Source: Stenotrophomonas maltophilia
GTDB lineage: Bacteria; Pseudomonadota; Gammaproteobacteria; Xanthomonadales; Xanthomonadaceae
Assembly (NCBI RefSeq): GCF_025642255.1
Contig: NZ_CP106759.1
Coordinates: 2,817,501-2,881,500, forward strand
Length of the DNA: 64,000 nt
Reading direction: 5' to 3'
The notes under the pieces were generated by a model, which saw only the letters and a list, made by a program, of their open reading frames with translations, searched no databases and had not been told where the DNA came from. Made by a program: the position numbers and the translations under genes. Positions 27,801 through 37,879 of this stretch are shown in pieces (position 1 is the stretch's first letter; each line of letters opens with the position of its first letter).

Positions 27801-29137
27801 GCGGCGGCTGCCTCCACCTTCTTGCCGTCAACCATCGAATGACCGTTGACGATGTAGTACTCGAATTCGTCCCAGAACTGGCGCAGGAAGCCCTGGATGG
27901 GCCATGCCGCCGCTTCGCCGAACGCACAGATGGTGTGGCCTTCGATCTGGCCGGCCACCGCCTTCAGCTGGTGCAGGTCTTCCATCGTGGCCTTGCCGGC
28001 GACGATGCGCTCGAGCACGCGGTGCATCCAGCCGGTGCCTTCACGGCACGGCGTGCACTGGCCGCAGGATTCCTTGTGGAAGAACTGGCTGATGCGGCAG
28101 GCGAACTTGACGCAGCACACGCTGTCATCCAGCACCACGACCGCCCCGGAACCCAGGCCGGAGCCCAGCGCACGGATGGTGTCGTAGTCCATCGGCAGGC
28201 CCTTCAGCTCCGCCGCGGTGAGCACCGGCATGGAGACGCCGCCCGGAATCGCACCCTTCAGGGTACGGCCCGGGCGCAGGCCACCGGCCATTTCCAGCAG
28301 CTCGTCGAAGGTGGTGCCGAGCGGCACTTCAAAGTTGCCGCCGTTCTGCACGCAGCCGGAGACCGAGAAGCACTTCGGGCCGCCATTGGCGGTCCGGCTC
28401 AGGCCCTTGAACCACTCCGGACCGTTGCGGATGATCGCCGGCACCGAGCCGTAGGTCTCGGTGTTGTTGATCGTCGACGGCTTGCCGTACAGGCCGAAGT
28501 TGGCCGGGAACGGCGGCTTGTAGCGCGGCTGTCCCTTCTTGCCTTCCAGCGATTCCATCAGCGCGGTTTCTTCGCCGCAGATGTAGGCACCGGCACCGAG
28601 AGCACCGTAGATGTCGATGTCCACGCCTGAGCCCAGCACGTTCTTGCCCAGCCAGCCGTTCGCGTAGGCGTCGGCCAGGGCCTGTTCGAAGTGCTCGAAG
28701 GGCTCGTGGTGGAACTCGCCGCGCAGGTAGTTGTAGCCCACGGTCGAACCGGTGGCGTAGCAGGCGATCGCCATGCCTTCCACCACCGAATGCGGGTTGT
28801 AACGCAGGATGTCGCGATCCTTGCAGGTGCCCGGCTCGGATTCATCCGAATTGCAGAGGATGTACTTCTGCATGTTGCCCTTGGGCATGAAGGACCACTT
28901 CAGGCCGGTCGGGAAGCCTGCGCCACCGCGGCCGCGCAGGCCGGAGGCCTTGACCATCTCGATGACCTGCTCCGGCGGGATCTTCTCTTCGAGGATCTTG
29001 CGCAGGGCAGCGTAGCCACCGGTCTTGAGGTAGCTTTCGTACGACCACGGAGTGTCGTAATGCAGGGTGGTGTAGACCACCTGGTGCGGCAGCGGCGCGG
29101 GACCGACCGGGCCCTTGGATTCGTGGTGATGTGCCAT
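27797..29137 (-). CDS. nuoF: NADH-quinone oxidoreductase subunit F
   Basis: The 446-residue subunit binds NADH and FMN and begins electron transfer. It has [20 protein letters not shown] (FMN/NADH site), the [16 protein letters not shown] segment, and [15 protein letters not shown], which gives the CxxCxxC of cluster N3. A distal conserved cysteine is in the [13 protein letters not shown] stretch. Length matches the family (about 445). Four bases separate it from nuoE and it overlaps nuoG. Confidence 0.98.
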   Translation of the reverse strand: MAHHHESKGPVGPAPLPHQVVYTTLHYDTPWSYESYLKTGGYAALRKILEEKIPPEQVIEMVKASGLRGRGGAGFPTGLKWSFMPKGNMQKYILCNSDESEPGTCKDRDILRYNPHSVVEGMAIACYATGSTVGYNYLRGEFHHEPFEHFEQALADAYANGWLGKNVLGSGVDIDIYGALGAGAYICGEETALMESLEGKKGQPRYKPPFPANFGLYGKPSTINNTETYGSVPAIIRNGPEWFKGLSRTANGGPKCFSVSGCVQNGGNFEVPLGTTFDELLEMAGGLRPGRTLKGAIPGGVSMPVLTAAELKGLPMDYDTIRALGSGLGSGAVVVLDDSVCCVKFACRISQFFHKESCGQCTPCREGTGWMHRVLERIVAGKATMEDLHQLKAVAGQIEGHTICAFGEAAAWPIQGFLRQFWDEFEYYIVNGHSMVDGKKVEAAAA

Positions 29138-29141
29138 GCCC

Positions 29142-29669
29142 TTACTCCAGCCCGTCCAGCAGCTCGTCGACCTTTTCCAGGGTCAGACGCTCATGGTAGT
29201 GACCGTTGATGACCATCATCGGCGCACCGCCGCAGCCGGCCAGGCACTCTTCCTCGCGCTTGAGGTAGACGCGGCCGTCCGGGGTCGATTCGCCGTGCTT
29301 GATGCCCAGCTTCTTCTCGCAGTGGCGCACGATGTCCTCGGCGCCATTGAGCCAGCAGCTGATGTTGGTGCAGATGGCCACGTTGTTGCGGCCCACCTTC
29401 TCGGTCTCGAACATCGAGTAGAAGCTGGCGACCTCGTAGGCCCACACCGGCGGCAGGTCCAGGTACTTGGCCACGCCGGCGATCAGCTCGTCGGTCAGCC
29501 AGCCCTCATTCTGCTCCTGGGCCGCATGCAGGCCCTGCAGCACGGCAGAGCGCTTGCGGTCCGGCGGGAACTTGGACAGCCAGTGATCGATGTGAGCGCG
29601 GGTCTTGTCGCTCAGCACCACCATCGGGTCGACGTCGCGCGCCGCCTCGAAATTACCTGTCGCCTTCAT
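29142..29669 (-). CDS. nuoE: NADH-quinone oxidoreductase subunit E
   Basis: The 175-residue thioredoxin-like subunit carries 2Fe-2S cluster N1a. Its four cysteine ligands are in [10 protein letters not shown] and CLAGCGGAP. The helical N-terminal part includes [19 protein letters not shown] 97-base gap with small inverted repeats separates it from nuoD upstream, the largest gap inside the operon. The ATG starts the conserved frame, and nuoF follows after four bases. Confidence 0.97.
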   Translation of the reverse strand: MKATGNFEAARDVDPMVVLSDKTRAHIDHWLSKFPPDRKRSAVLQGLHAAQEQNEGWLTDELIAGVAKYLDLPPVWAYEVASFYSMFETEKVGRNNVAICTNISCWLNGAEDIVRHCEKKLGIKHGESTPDGRVYLKREEECLAGCGGAPMMVINGHYHERLTLEKVDELLDGLE

Positions 29670-29766
29670 CGGCCGACCTCAGCGAAATGCATAACGTGAA
29701 ATTCCAGGAACTGCGGCGCCGGCTTGCGCCGGCTGCCTGCAGCAGGCGTTGGCGTGGCAGACGGCA

Positions 29767-31074
29767 TTACCGGTCAACCTCGCCGAACACCAGATCGTAG
29801 GTACCGATCATCGCCACCACGTCGGCCAGCATGTGGCCGCGCACGACCGAGTCGATCGAGGACAGGTGGGCGAAGCCCGGCGCACGCAGGTGCACGCGGA
29901 AGGGCTTGTTGGCGCCGTCGGAAACCAGGTAGCAGCCGAACTCACCCTTCGGGGCCTCCACCGCCGAGTAGGTCTCGCCGGCCGGCACGCAGTAGCCTTC
30001 GCTGAACAGCTTGAAGTGGTGGATCAGCGCTTCCATGTCGTCCTTCATGTCCTCGCGGCTGGGCGGAGCGACCTTGAAGTTCTTGACCATGACCGGGCCG
30101 GGGTTGGCCTTCAGCCATGCCACGCACTGCTTGATGATGCGGTTGGACTCACGCATCTCGGCGACGCGGACCAGATAACGGTCGTAGCAGTCGCCTTCCT
30201 TGCCCAGCGGAATGTCGAAATCAACGGCATCGTACTTGGCATACGGACGCTTCTTGCGCAGATCCCAGGCGATGCCCGAGCCGCGCAGCATGACGCCGGT
30301 CATGCCCCACTGGTGCGCCAGTTCCGGGGTGACCACGCCGATGCCGACGGTGCGCTGCTTCCAGATGCGGTTGTCGGTCAGCAAGGTTTCGTACTCGTCG
30401 ACGCGACCCGGGAACTCATTGGTGAAGTTCTCGAGGAAATCCAGCAGCGAGCCCTCGCGCGAAGCATTGAGCTGCTTCAGCGCCTTGCCCTTGTGCCAAC
30501 GGGATTCCTTGTACTTCGGCATGTGGTCCGGCAGGTCGCGGTAGACACCGCCCGGACGGTAGTACGCCGCGTGCATGCGCGCGCCGGAAACCGCTTCGTA
30601 GCAGTCCATCAGCTCTTCGCGCTCGCGGAAGGCATACAGCATCACCGCCATCGCGCCCAGGTCGAGCGCGTTGGAACCCAGCCACATCAGGTGGTTGAGG
30701 ATGCGGGTGATCTCGTCGTACATGGTACGGATGTACTGCGCACGCTCCGGCGCCTCGATCCCCATCAGGGTCTCGATCGCGCGCACGTAGGCGTGCTCGT
30801 TGCACATCATCGACACGTAATCCAGGCGATCCATGTAACCGATCGACTGGTTGAACGGCTTGGACTCGGCCAGCTTCTCGGTACCACGATGCAGCAGGCC
30901 GACGTGCGGGTCGGCGCGCATGATGGTCTCGCCGTCCATCTCCAGGATCAGGCGCAGCACGCCATGCGCGGCCGGATGCTGCGGGCCGAAGTTCATGGTG
31001 TAGTTGCGGATTTCCTGCCGGCTTTCGGCGGCATTGCTGGCGAACGCTTCGCCGGCCTGGTGTACGTGGCTCAC
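29767..31074 (-). CDS. nuoD: NADH-quinone oxidoreductase subunit D
   Basis: The 435-residue subunit, related to the large subunit of NiFe hydrogenase, forms the quinone-binding site together with NuoB. Landmarks are [23 protein letters not shown] (with the quinone-site HxxxH histidine), [12 protein letters not shown], and the C-terminal ending [20 protein letters not shown]. It begins with GTG ([11 protein letters not shown]) whose bases overlap the nuoC stop (GTGA). A leader of about 26 residues precedes the conserved core, somewhat longer than usual. Confidence 0.98.
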   Translation of the reverse strand: MSHVHQAGEAFASNAAESRQEIRNYTMNFGPQHPAAHGVLRLILEMDGETIMRADPHVGLLHRGTEKLAESKPFNQSIGYMDRLDYVSMMCNEHAYVRAIETLMGIEAPERAQYIRTMYDEITRILNHLMWLGSNALDLGAMAVMLYAFREREELMDCYEAVSGARMHAAYYRPGGVYRDLPDHMPKYKESRWHKGKALKQLNASREGSLLDFLENFTNEFPGRVDEYETLLTDNRIWKQRTVGIGVVTPELAHQWGMTGVMLRGSGIAWDLRKKRPYAKYDAVDFDIPLGKEGDCYDRYLVRVAEMRESNRIIKQCVAWLKANPGPVMVKNFKVAPPSREDMKDDMEALIHHFKLFSEGYCVPAGETYSAVEAPKGEFGCYLVSDGANKPFRVHLRAPGFAHLSSIDSVVRGHMLADVVAMIGTYDLVFGEVDR

Positions 31075-31817
31075 TTCACTGCCTCCTGCGCGCGCTCGCC
31101 GGCTGCGGTCTGCAGACGGGCGTCGTCGCGGATCACGCGCGGCACGCCGACACGCGGCTCCACCGAGGTGACCGGTTCGTAGATCACGCGCTTCTTTTCT
31201 TCGTCGTAGCGCACTTCGACATTGCCGATCAGCGGGAAGTCCTTGCGGAACGGATGGCCGACGAAACCGTAGTCGGTCAGGATCCGGCGCAGGTCCGGGT
31301 GGCCTTCGAAGATCACGCCATACAGATCGAACGCTTCGCGCTCGAACCAGTTCAGGCCCGGCCAGATGCCGGTCAGCGAGGACACCACCGGCAGTGCTTC
31401 GTCAGGTGCGAAGCAGCGCAGGTGCATCATCAGGTTGTGCTGGTACGAGCGCAGCTGCGCCACCACGGCAAAGCGCTGGGTCGGCATGTGCTGCGGGCGG
31501 GCGCCTTCGGCACTCTCCTCGCTGGGGAACTCGCCCCACGCGAAGCGGCCCTGCGCCTTGCCCTCGACGCCGCGGCTGAAGCCGTGCGAGGACACGTCGG
31601 CGGTGTCCCATTCGTCGGAGCCATAGCCCAGGTAGTCCACGCCGCAGAGGTCCACGGCCTGCTCGAAACCAAACTCGTCACGCAGCGCCAGGGCGGTGGC
31701 GTGCCACTCGGCGGCAGGCACTTCCAGCGTCACTTCGCCGCGGGGTTCGACCACGATGACCTTCGCACCAGCGAAACGTGCGGAGAGTCGGTCGATGAAG
31801 GATGCTTGCTCTGCCAT
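31071..31817 (-). CDS. nuoC: NADH-quinone oxidoreductase subunit C
   Basis: The 248-residue peripheral subunit (30 kDa type) stabilises the quinone module. It shows the family motif [40 protein letters not shown]. Between about residues 70 and 100 there is an extra loop ([16 protein letters not shown]...) not found in short homologues. NuoC is separate from NuoD here, unlike the fused NuoCD of E. coli. It lies 33 bases after nuoB. Confidence 0.97.
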   Translation of the reverse strand: MAEQASFIDRLSARFAGAKVIVVEPRGEVTLEVPAAEWHATALALRDEFGFEQAVDLCGVDYLGYGSDEWDTADVSSHGFSRGVEGKAQGRFAWGEFPSEESAEGARPQHMPTQRFAVVAQLRSYQHNLMMHLRCFAPDEALPVVSSLTGIWPGLNWFEREAFDLYGVIFEGHPDLRRILTDYGFVGHPFRKDFPLIGNVEVRYDEEKKRVIYEPVTSVEPRVGVPRVIRDDARLQTAAGERAQEAVK

Positions 31818-31850
31818 GGGGGCTTGGCGCGCTCTTGTCAGGTGAAGGGG

Positions 31851-32395
<545 letters not shown>

Positions 32396-32405
<10 letters not shown>

Positions 32406-32752
32406 TCCAGCGCTCCCTTCTTCCAGACGTAAATGAAACCGAGGAACAGCATGCCGACGAACAGGCCCATGGTGACCAGCGAACGGGCACCCAGCTCCAT
32501 GAAGACCTGGGTCCACGGCACGATGAAGATGATTTCCAGGTCGAAGACGATGAACTGGATCGCGATCAGGTAATAGCGCACATCGAACTTCATGCGCGCG
32601 TCTTCGAACGCCTCGAAGCCGCACTCGTACGGCGAGAGCTTTTCCAGATCAGGGCGACGGGGACCGAGGAGTCGGCCGACCAGCATCAGCACGACGCCGA
32701 TACCGGTGGCAACGATCAGAAACAGCAGAGACGGCAAATATTCGGCCAGCAC
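32396..32752 (-). CDS. nuoA: NADH-quinone oxidoreductase subunit A
   Basis: The 118-residue three-helix subunit opens the fourteen-gene nuo operon. The core [38 protein letters not shown] is diagnostic. I chose GTG 32752 ([14 protein letters not shown]). It gives the family length, starts at the first helix and follows an AGAGAG ribosome-binding site. An ATG at 32800 would add a basic tail with no family support. Transcription must enter from the region of tRNA-Leu and a hairpin at 32821-32842. Confidence 0.96.
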
Positions 32753-32863
32753 AGCGATTCTCTCTTGCCTCTGCCGCTGCGCCTGCAGGCGCTTTGGCAT
32801 GGGGGAGTGGACGGGAATCGCCCTGGCGCATTGCGCGCCAGGTGAACCCGCTTTACTTACAAA

Positions 32864-32948
32864 TGGTGCCCAAGAGGGGACTCGAACCCCTACGACTTGC
32901 GTCGCTACCACCTCAAGGTAGTGCGTCTACCAATTCCGCCACCTGGGC
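32864..32948 (-). tRNA. tRNA-Leu (GAG)
   Basis: The 85-base gene with encoded CCA has the long variable arm of leucine tRNAs and the anticodon loop TTGAGGT, giving anticodon GAG for CUU/CUC codons. A TACAAT -10 element lies 39 bases upstream at 32987-32992, with a poor -35. A GGCGC-rich hairpin (32821-32842) without a T run separates it from nuoA, so readthrough into the nuo operon is plausible. Confidence 0.96.
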
Positions 32949-32999
32949 AAACGATCACATCAGACTATTTTCCCGATGCGCCGCGTATTGTAACCGGCT

Positions 33000-33437
33000 T
33001 CAGTCTTTCTGGGAGCCTTCCGACGGCTTTTCTTCACCAGAAACCGAAGATTCCGCCTGAGCCGGCACAGTCGCCGCCGGAACCGGGGCTGCCGGGACCT
33101 CATCGGCCTTCGGAACGGCCGGCAGTTCGCCCGCAGGGGCGGCCGGAGCGCTGGCCGCCGGGGCGGACATCAGACCCAGGTCCTGCTCGGCGGCAGGACG
33201 GCTGCCGTGGCCGGCATACCAGGCCATGAAGAGACTGATGCCGAAGAACACCACGGCCAGCCACTTGGTCGACTTGGACAGGAAGTTCGAGGCGCCACGC
33301 GCACCGAACACCGTTCCCGAGGCACCGGCACCAAAGCCCGAACCAGCCGCTGCGCCCGAGCCACGCTGCATCAGGATCAGCGCGATCATGGCTACGGCAA
33401 CCAGCACGTAGACGACATTGAGGATCAACATCAGCAT
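33000..33437 (-). CDS. secG: Preprotein translocase subunit SecG
   Basis: The 145-residue inner-membrane protein supports SecYEG export. It has two helices (about 1-20 and 52-72) joined by the conserved glycine-rich loop LMQRGSGAAAGSGFGAGASGTVFG and ARGASNFLSKSTKWLAV. The C-terminal 70 residues are an Ala/Pro/Glu-rich tail, much longer than the E. coli protein (110 in all). I start at ATG 33437; a second ATG two codons later is equally possible. It follows tpiA by 33 bases and precedes tRNA-Leu. Confidence 0.95.
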   Translation of the reverse strand: MLMLILNVVYVLVAVAMIALILMQRGSGAAAGSGFGAGASGTVFGARGASNFLSKSTKWLAVVFFGISLFMAWYAGHGSRPAAEQDLGLMSAPAASAPAAPAGELPAVPKADEVPAAPVPAATVPAQAESSVSGEEKPSEGSQKD

Positions 33438-33470
33438 TGGAAATCCGCCCTCGGACAATACTTCTAGGAT

Positions 33471-34226
33471 TTAGTTCGCGGCCGCCGCCTTCGCGATGGC
33501 CAGGAAGTCCGCGGCCACCAGGGAGGCGCCGCCGACCAGCCCACCATCGACATCCGGCTGCGCGAACAGTTCCCCGGCATTGTCGGGCTTCACGCTGCCG
33601 CCGTAAAGAATGGGCAGTGAATCAGCAATTCTAGCATCGATGCGCGCGACTTCGCCACGGATGAACGCGTGCACCTGTTGTGCCTGCTCCTTGCTCGCGG
33701 TGCGGCCGGTGCCGATCGCCCAGACCGGCTCGTAGGCGACCACGGCGCTGGCGAAACCGTCGGCGCCGACGAGATCCAGCACCGGCGCCAGCTGGCTGGC
33801 GATGACCGCTTCGGTCTGTCCGGCCTCGCGCTGCTCCAGGGTTTCCCCCACGCACAGTACCGGCACCAGGCCGGCATGCAGGGCAGCGGCGAACTTGCGG
33901 GCAACCAGTTCGCTGCTCTCGTGGTGGTACTGGCGACGCTCGGAATGTCCAACCAGGCCGTAACGGGCACCGACCTCGTGCAGCATGGCCGCGCACACTT
34001 CGCCGGTGTAGGCCCCCTTCTCGTTGCTGCTCACGTCCTGGGCACCGAAGGTCATGCCGGTCGCGCCGAACTCCTCGACCAGCTCGCCCAGGTACGGCAG
34101 CGGCGGCAGGATGACGACATCGACCCCGTCCAGCGGCAGCCCCGCAGCCACCTGCCCCAGCAGTTCATTGGCGAATTGACGGCTGCCGTGCAGCTTCCAG
34201 TTTCCGGCGACGATCTTGCGGCGCAT
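33471..34226 (-). CDS. tpiA: Triosephosphate isomerase
   Basis: The 251-residue glycolytic enzyme interconverts dihydroxyacetone phosphate and glyceraldehyde 3-phosphate. The active site is complete: N9-W-K11 near the N terminus, H94 in YGLVGHSERR, and E166 in VVAYEPVWAIGTG (with the flexible loop IGTGRTAS). The phosphate-binding YGGSVKPDN and GGLVGGASL segments follow. An AGGAG site lies a little far (about 12 bases) from the ATG. It heads a tpiA-secG transcript. Confidence 0.98.
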   Translation of the reverse strand: MRRKIVAGNWKLHGSRQFANELLGQVAAGLPLDGVDVVILPPLPYLGELVEEFGATGMTFGAQDVSSNEKGAYTGEVCAAMLHEVGARYGLVGHSERRQYHHESSELVARKFAAALHAGLVPVLCVGETLEQREAGQTEAVIASQLAPVLDLVGADGFASAVVAYEPVWAIGTGRTASKEQAQQVHAFIRGEVARIDARIADSLPILYGGSVKPDNAGELFAQPDVDGGLVGGASLVAADFLAIAKAAAAN

Positions 34227-34386
34227 GAGCGGGTGGCTCCTGTGTGAAGTCAGCCGGTCATGATACCCGTTACGGCAAAAATCCGTTTCCGTGTAAGCGG
34301 TTACATGGATCTCCAGCCAACGGCGCGGCCCCTCGTGGCGGGGGTGGGGTTGGTCGCGGGGAGCCCCGGGTAGTTGATCGGCCTGG

Positions 34387-34488
34387 CCGGGCGGGCGGGA
34401 CTGCGCAGGGGACGCTGCAAGTACGTCCCTGTAAGCTCGGTCGCCGCATCCATGCGGCTCACGCCCCTGCGCAGCCCCACCCGCCCGG
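34387..34488. repeat. Long palindromic repeat, copy 1
   Basis: Arms of 25 bases (34387-34411 and 34464-34488) pair with two mismatches around a 52-base centre, which holds its own small hairpin GCCGCATCCATGCGGC. The centre is clearly related to that of the element at 34651-34752, read in the opposite direction. It lies in a 623-base spacer (34227-34849) between tpiA and the oxygenase gene in which I find no convincing gene. Confidence 0.8.
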
Positions 34489-34571
34489 CTTCTGACACAT
34501 TCCGGCGGTTCCGCCCGCCACGGAAAGAGAAAAGAAGATCAAAGGCAAAAGCGGCATTGCAGGTGACTACC

Positions 34572-34594
34572 GGGGTCAGATCCGGATCTGCCCC
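34572..34594. repeat. Short GGGGTCAGATCC inverted repeat
   Basis: GGGGTCAGATCC is followed at once by GGATCTGCCCC. This is a reduced version of the inverted repeat at 17357-17396 and lies between the two long palindromes. Confidence 0.65.
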
Positions 34595-34650
34595 CCTGCC
34601 CCACCTCGGTGTGACAGATCTCATCCACCCGTCACCGGGAAACTGTCGAA

Positions 34651-34752
34651 GGCGGGGAGGTGTCGGATGGCGGGGTGTCCGCGGCATGGATGCCGCGGCC
34701 AAGCCCCCAGGGATGGGTTTACGGCGTCCCCGCCATCCGACGCCTCCCCGCC
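34651..34752. repeat. Long palindromic repeat, copy 2 (inverted relative to copy 1)
   Basis: Arms of 27 bases (34651-34677 and 34726-34752) pair with few mismatches; the centre contains GCGGCATGGATGCCGC. Read on the minus strand, the centre aligns with copy 1 through TCCCTG, GCT-GG-CGC and GCATCCATGC blocks. So the two are diverged members of one family, 162 bases apart and in opposite orientation. Confidence 0.78.
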
Positions 34753-34790
34753 TCCCCACTGAACATCCCAGAGCCGCTTTGGCTTTGGCT

Positions 34791-34813
34791 CGCCGGGCAC
34801 GGCCCGGCGCTAC
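34791..34813. repeat. SMAG/REP-type palindrome
   Basis: CGCCGGGCACGGCCCGGCG ends in CTAC, so the GTAG head is on the minus strand. It sits 37 bases beyond the stop of the oxygenase gene. Confidence 0.75.
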
Positions 34814-34849
34814 CCGTAATGGAAAGGCCGCCTCGCGGCGGCCTTTTCA

Positions 34850-35785
34850 TTACTTCAGCTTGATCTCGCGCAGGCGTTCCTCGAGGAAGCCGTGGGCGGT
34901 GATCGGCTCCGGATACCGGCTCGGGTTCTCCGGGGTGATGCAGGACGGCAGCACGTCGATCAGGAAGTCCGGGTTCGGGTGCAGGAAGAACGGCACCGAG
35001 TAGCGCGGCTGGCGGGCCAGCTCGCCCGGGGGATTGACCACGCGATGGATGGTGGAGGGATACACGTGATTGGTCAGGCGCTGCAGCATGTCGCCGATGT
35101 TGACCACGATGGTGTCCGCATCCGAGGTGAACGGCACCCACTTGCCATCGTGCGACTGCACCTCCAGGCCCGCCGCACTGGCACCAACCAGCAGGGTGAT
35201 GAAGTTGATGTCGCCATGCGCACCGGCACGCACGTTGGGAATGTCGTCGGTGGTGATCGGCGGGTAATGGATCGGGCGCAGGATCGAGTTGCCGAAATTG
35301 GTCTTGTCGGCGAAGAAATCCTCCGGCAGGTCGATGTGCAGCGCCAGCGCCGACAGCACGCGCGACCCGAGGTTGTCCAGCGCCTGGTACAGGCCGTAGC
35401 CCCGCTCACGGAAGCCCTCGACCTCGGTCGGCCACAGGTTCGGCGGCATCACGTCGCGGTACCTGGAGTCGTCGCCGATCTCCCGGCCGATGTGCCAGAA
35501 CTCCTTCAGATCGAAGTGCTTGGCCCCCTTCGCGGTTTCCACGCCGAACGGGGTATAGCCACGTGCACCGCCCCCGCCGGCCACGTGGTACTTCCGCTTG
35601 ATCTCCTCCGGCAGGGCGAAGAAGGCCTTGAAGACATCGTAGGCCGCGTCGATGTCGGCCTGCGGAATGCCGTGGTTGCGGATGCCCGCGAATCCCCATT
35701 GGCGATAGGCCGCCCCCAGCTCGGCCACGAAGGCCTCGCGGTCGCTGTCAAAACGGGTGATGTCGAGGGTCGGGATCTGGCTCAC
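34850..35785 (-). CDS. 2-oxoglutarate/Fe(II)-dependent oxygenase, isopenicillin N synthase family
   Basis: The 311-residue protein has an N-terminal DIOX_N region (PTLDITRFDSDREAFVAELGAAYRQWGFAGIRNHGI) and a jelly-roll core. The iron triad is H190, D192 (in AGAHGDINF) and H247 (in STIHRV). The 2-oxoglutarate-binding R261-Y-S263 is also present. The GTG start at 35785 has AGGA seven bases upstream. The substrate is not evident; relatives range from antibiotic synthases to general housekeeping oxygenases. It is divergent from the sulfatase gene, so the two share a regulatory region, but no functional link is proven. Confidence 0.88.
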   Translation of the reverse strand: MSQIPTLDITRFDSDREAFVAELGAAYRQWGFAGIRNHGIPQADIDAAYDVFKAFFALPEEIKRKYHVAGGGGARGYTPFGVETAKGAKHFDLKEFWHIGREIGDDSRYRDVMPPNLWPTEVEGFRERGYGLYQALDNLGSRVLSALALHIDLPEDFFADKTNFGNSILRPIHYPPITTDDIPNVRAGAHGDINFITLLVGASAAGLEVQSHDGKWVPFTSDADTIVVNIGDMLQRLTNHVYPSTIHRVVNPPGELARQPRYSVPFFLHPNPDFLIDVLPSCITPENPSRYPEPITAHGFLEERLREIKLK

Positions 35786-35976
35786 AGCGGTTCCTGGCTT
35801 GTCATTGGGTCTGGAGGGCCGCCGCATTCAGGGCCCACCTGAACATTGTGACAGATCGCCCGCAGGTCGACACCGATACGTTGAAACAAACCGATACAAT
35901 GCGCGACCCGCGCGCGGATCCGCCGGCCGCGGCGGCGCCGCCCCCTTGTCCCGCTCCTGCTGAACACGTACCGACG

Positions 35977-37860
35977 ATGCCCTCCGCTCCACCCGCCGCC
36001 GATCCAGCTTCCCGACCCGGTTGTACCCAGCACTGGCGCCGGCTGGCCTGGTGGTCCTTGTTCGTGGCGGCAAACGCCGTACTGGCAGCCGTCATCACCC
36101 TGGGGAACGTGCCGCTGCGGGACAACCCCGGCGGCCCCGTCGGCCTGGCGTATCTGGCCGTTGCCCTGCCCGGCCACCTGCTGGCGTTCGGCGCGCTGGC
36201 CGGCCTGCTGCCGCTACTGCTCGGACTGTGGGCCCGCAGCGCGCGTCCTCTGAGCATCGGCGCGGTGGTGCTGCAGGGCCTGTGGCTGTGCCTGCTGCTG
36301 GTCGATGCCAAGGTGTTCGCGCTGTACCGCTTCCACCTCAATGCCATGGTGGCGAACATGGTGTTCGGCGGCGCGCTGCACGATCAGGTCGCGCTGTCGT
36401 GGAAGACCTGGCTGCAGGCGATCGCCCTGGTATCGGCCATCTTCGCCGCCGAAGCCCTGCTGGCGTGGGCCTGCTGGAAGCTGCTGCCCGCCCTGCCCCG
36501 ACGGCGCCACGTCCTGCAGGCATGGACACTGGTCATCCTGCTGATGGCAGGTGGCCAGGTGGCGACCGCCTATTACGATGCACGCGGCGAGCGTGACGTG
36601 ATCAGCCAGTGGAACTACCTGCCCTGGGCGCAGCCGATCACCGCCAAGAGCTTCATGCGTCGCCTGGGCGTGGTCAGCCAGCAGCAGGCGGGCCTGCCCG
36701 ATCCCCGCCATGCCCAGCTGCACTACCCGCTGCATCCGCTGCGCTGCCAGAGCCACCAGCGGCCGAACGTGCTGATGGTGGTACTCGAATCACTCCGCCA
36801 CGATGTGCTGACGCCACAGATCATGCCGAACACCACGGCATTGGCGCAGTCCTCCCGCGTTTACGAGCATCACTTCAGTACCGGCAACGCCACCCGCTAC
36901 GGCCTGTTCGGCCTGCTCTACGGACTTCCCGGTGGCTACTGGGCAAGCATGCTTGACGAGCAGCGTGGCTCGCAGCTGTTCCAGGTCCTGGGACAGCAGG
37001 GCTATGACCTGCACCTGTACGGCAGCGCGCCGATGTACAGCCCGGAATTCGACCGCAACGTGTTCGCCGATGTCCGTGACCAGCTGCACCAGGGGCCGTC
37101 GGCACTGAAGCCCGATGGCCGCGACCGTGCCATCGTCGCGTCGCTGCAGCAGGACATCCGTAACAGCCAGGCCGCGCAGCGCCCGTGGTTCGGTTTCGTG
37201 TTCCTCGACTCCACCCACGCGCCCTACCACCTGCCGGCCGACTATCCGCCCCTGGCCACGCCGATGGCCGCGGACATCGACTTCCTCAAGTTCGGGCCGG
37301 ACCACGATCCGACGCCGGAACTGAACCGCTATCACACCTCCGTCCACTACGCCGACAGCCTGGTCGGATCGCTGCTCGATACCCTGCGTGCGCAGGGCCT
37401 GGAGCAGGACACCATCGTGCTGGTCACTGGCGATCACGCAGAGGAGTTCAACGACCTCGCGCTGAACTACTGGGGCCACAACGGCAACTTCTCCGACTAC
37501 CAGTTGCAGGTGCCGTTCGTGCTGCACTGGCCGGGCGAGGCCAGCGGCCGTGATGCGCGCACCAGCTCGCATGAGGACTGGGTGCCCACGCTGATGCGGC
37601 ACGCCCTGGGCTGCGAGAACCCGCTGGCCGACTACAGCACCGGCCAGGATCTGCTGGCGGCCCCGGAAGGGCTCCGTGCCCTGGTGGTGGAGAGCTGGTC
37701 GCAGCGCGCCGTCCGCCACGGCGATGCCCTCTACGTGTTCGACAAGTTCGGCAATGCCACCGCGCTGGATCGGCACTATCGCCCACTGCCACAACAGGCG
37801 CCGGACGCAGCCGCGATCCGTTCCGCCTGGGAAGCGCTGACGCGCTTCCGCAATCGTTGA
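35977..37860 (+). CDS. YejM/PbgA-like membrane sulfatase-family protein (DUF3413 plus alkaline-phosphatase fold)
   Basis: The 627-residue protein has five membrane helices (about 23-42, 57-84, 92-110, 146-170 and 181-198) followed by a periplasmic sulfatase-like domain. RPNVLMVVLESLRHD (262-276) supplies the metal-side acidic residue, STGNATRYGLFGLLYGLPG (301-319) the nucleophile region with T306, and VTGDHAEEFND the second metal site. This is the architecture of YejM/PbgA, which binds LPS or cardiolipin and tunes LPS synthesis. Unlike E. coli YejM the candidate nucleophile Thr is kept, so an active phospho-group transferase or hydrolase is possible. ATG 35899 or GTG 35848 are alternative starts. 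It is first of a three-gene unit. Confidence 0.8.
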   Translation: MPSAPPAADPASRPGCTQHWRRLAWWSLFVAANAVLAAVITLGNVPLRDNPGGPVGLAYLAVALPGHLLAFGALAGLLPLLLGLWARSARPLSIGAVVLQGLWLCLLLVDAKVFALYRFHLNAMVANMVFGGALHDQVALSWKTWLQAIALVSAIFAAEALLAWACWKLLPALPRRRHVLQAWTLVILLMAGGQVATAYYDARGERDVISQWNYLPWAQPITAKSFMRRLGVVSQQQAGLPDPRHAQLHYPLHPLRCQSHQRPNVLMVVLESLRHDVLTPQIMPNTTALAQSSRVYEHHFSTGNATRYGLFGLLYGLPGGYWASMLDEQRGSQLFQVLGQQGYDLHLYGSAPMYSPEFDRNVFADVRDQLHQGPSALKPDGRDRAIVASLQQDIRNSQAAQRPWFGFVFLDSTHAPYHLPADYPPLATPMAADIDFLKFGPDHDPTPELNRYHTSVHYADSLVGSLLDTLRAQGLEQDTIVLVTGDHAEEFNDLALNYWGHNGNFSDYQLQVPFVLHWPGEASGRDARTSSHEDWVPTLMRHALGCENPLADYSTGQDLLAAPEGLRALVVESWSQRAVRHGDALYVFDKFGNATALDRHYRPLPQQAPDAAAIRSAWEALTRFRNR

Positions 37861-37879
37861 TATCAAGGATCGAGTCCGC

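Noticed and set aside
34227..34849. CRISPR array or small gene in the repeat-rich spacer
   Set aside because: The repeats are palindromes of unequal type without regular spacers, and no reading frame has a plausible start.
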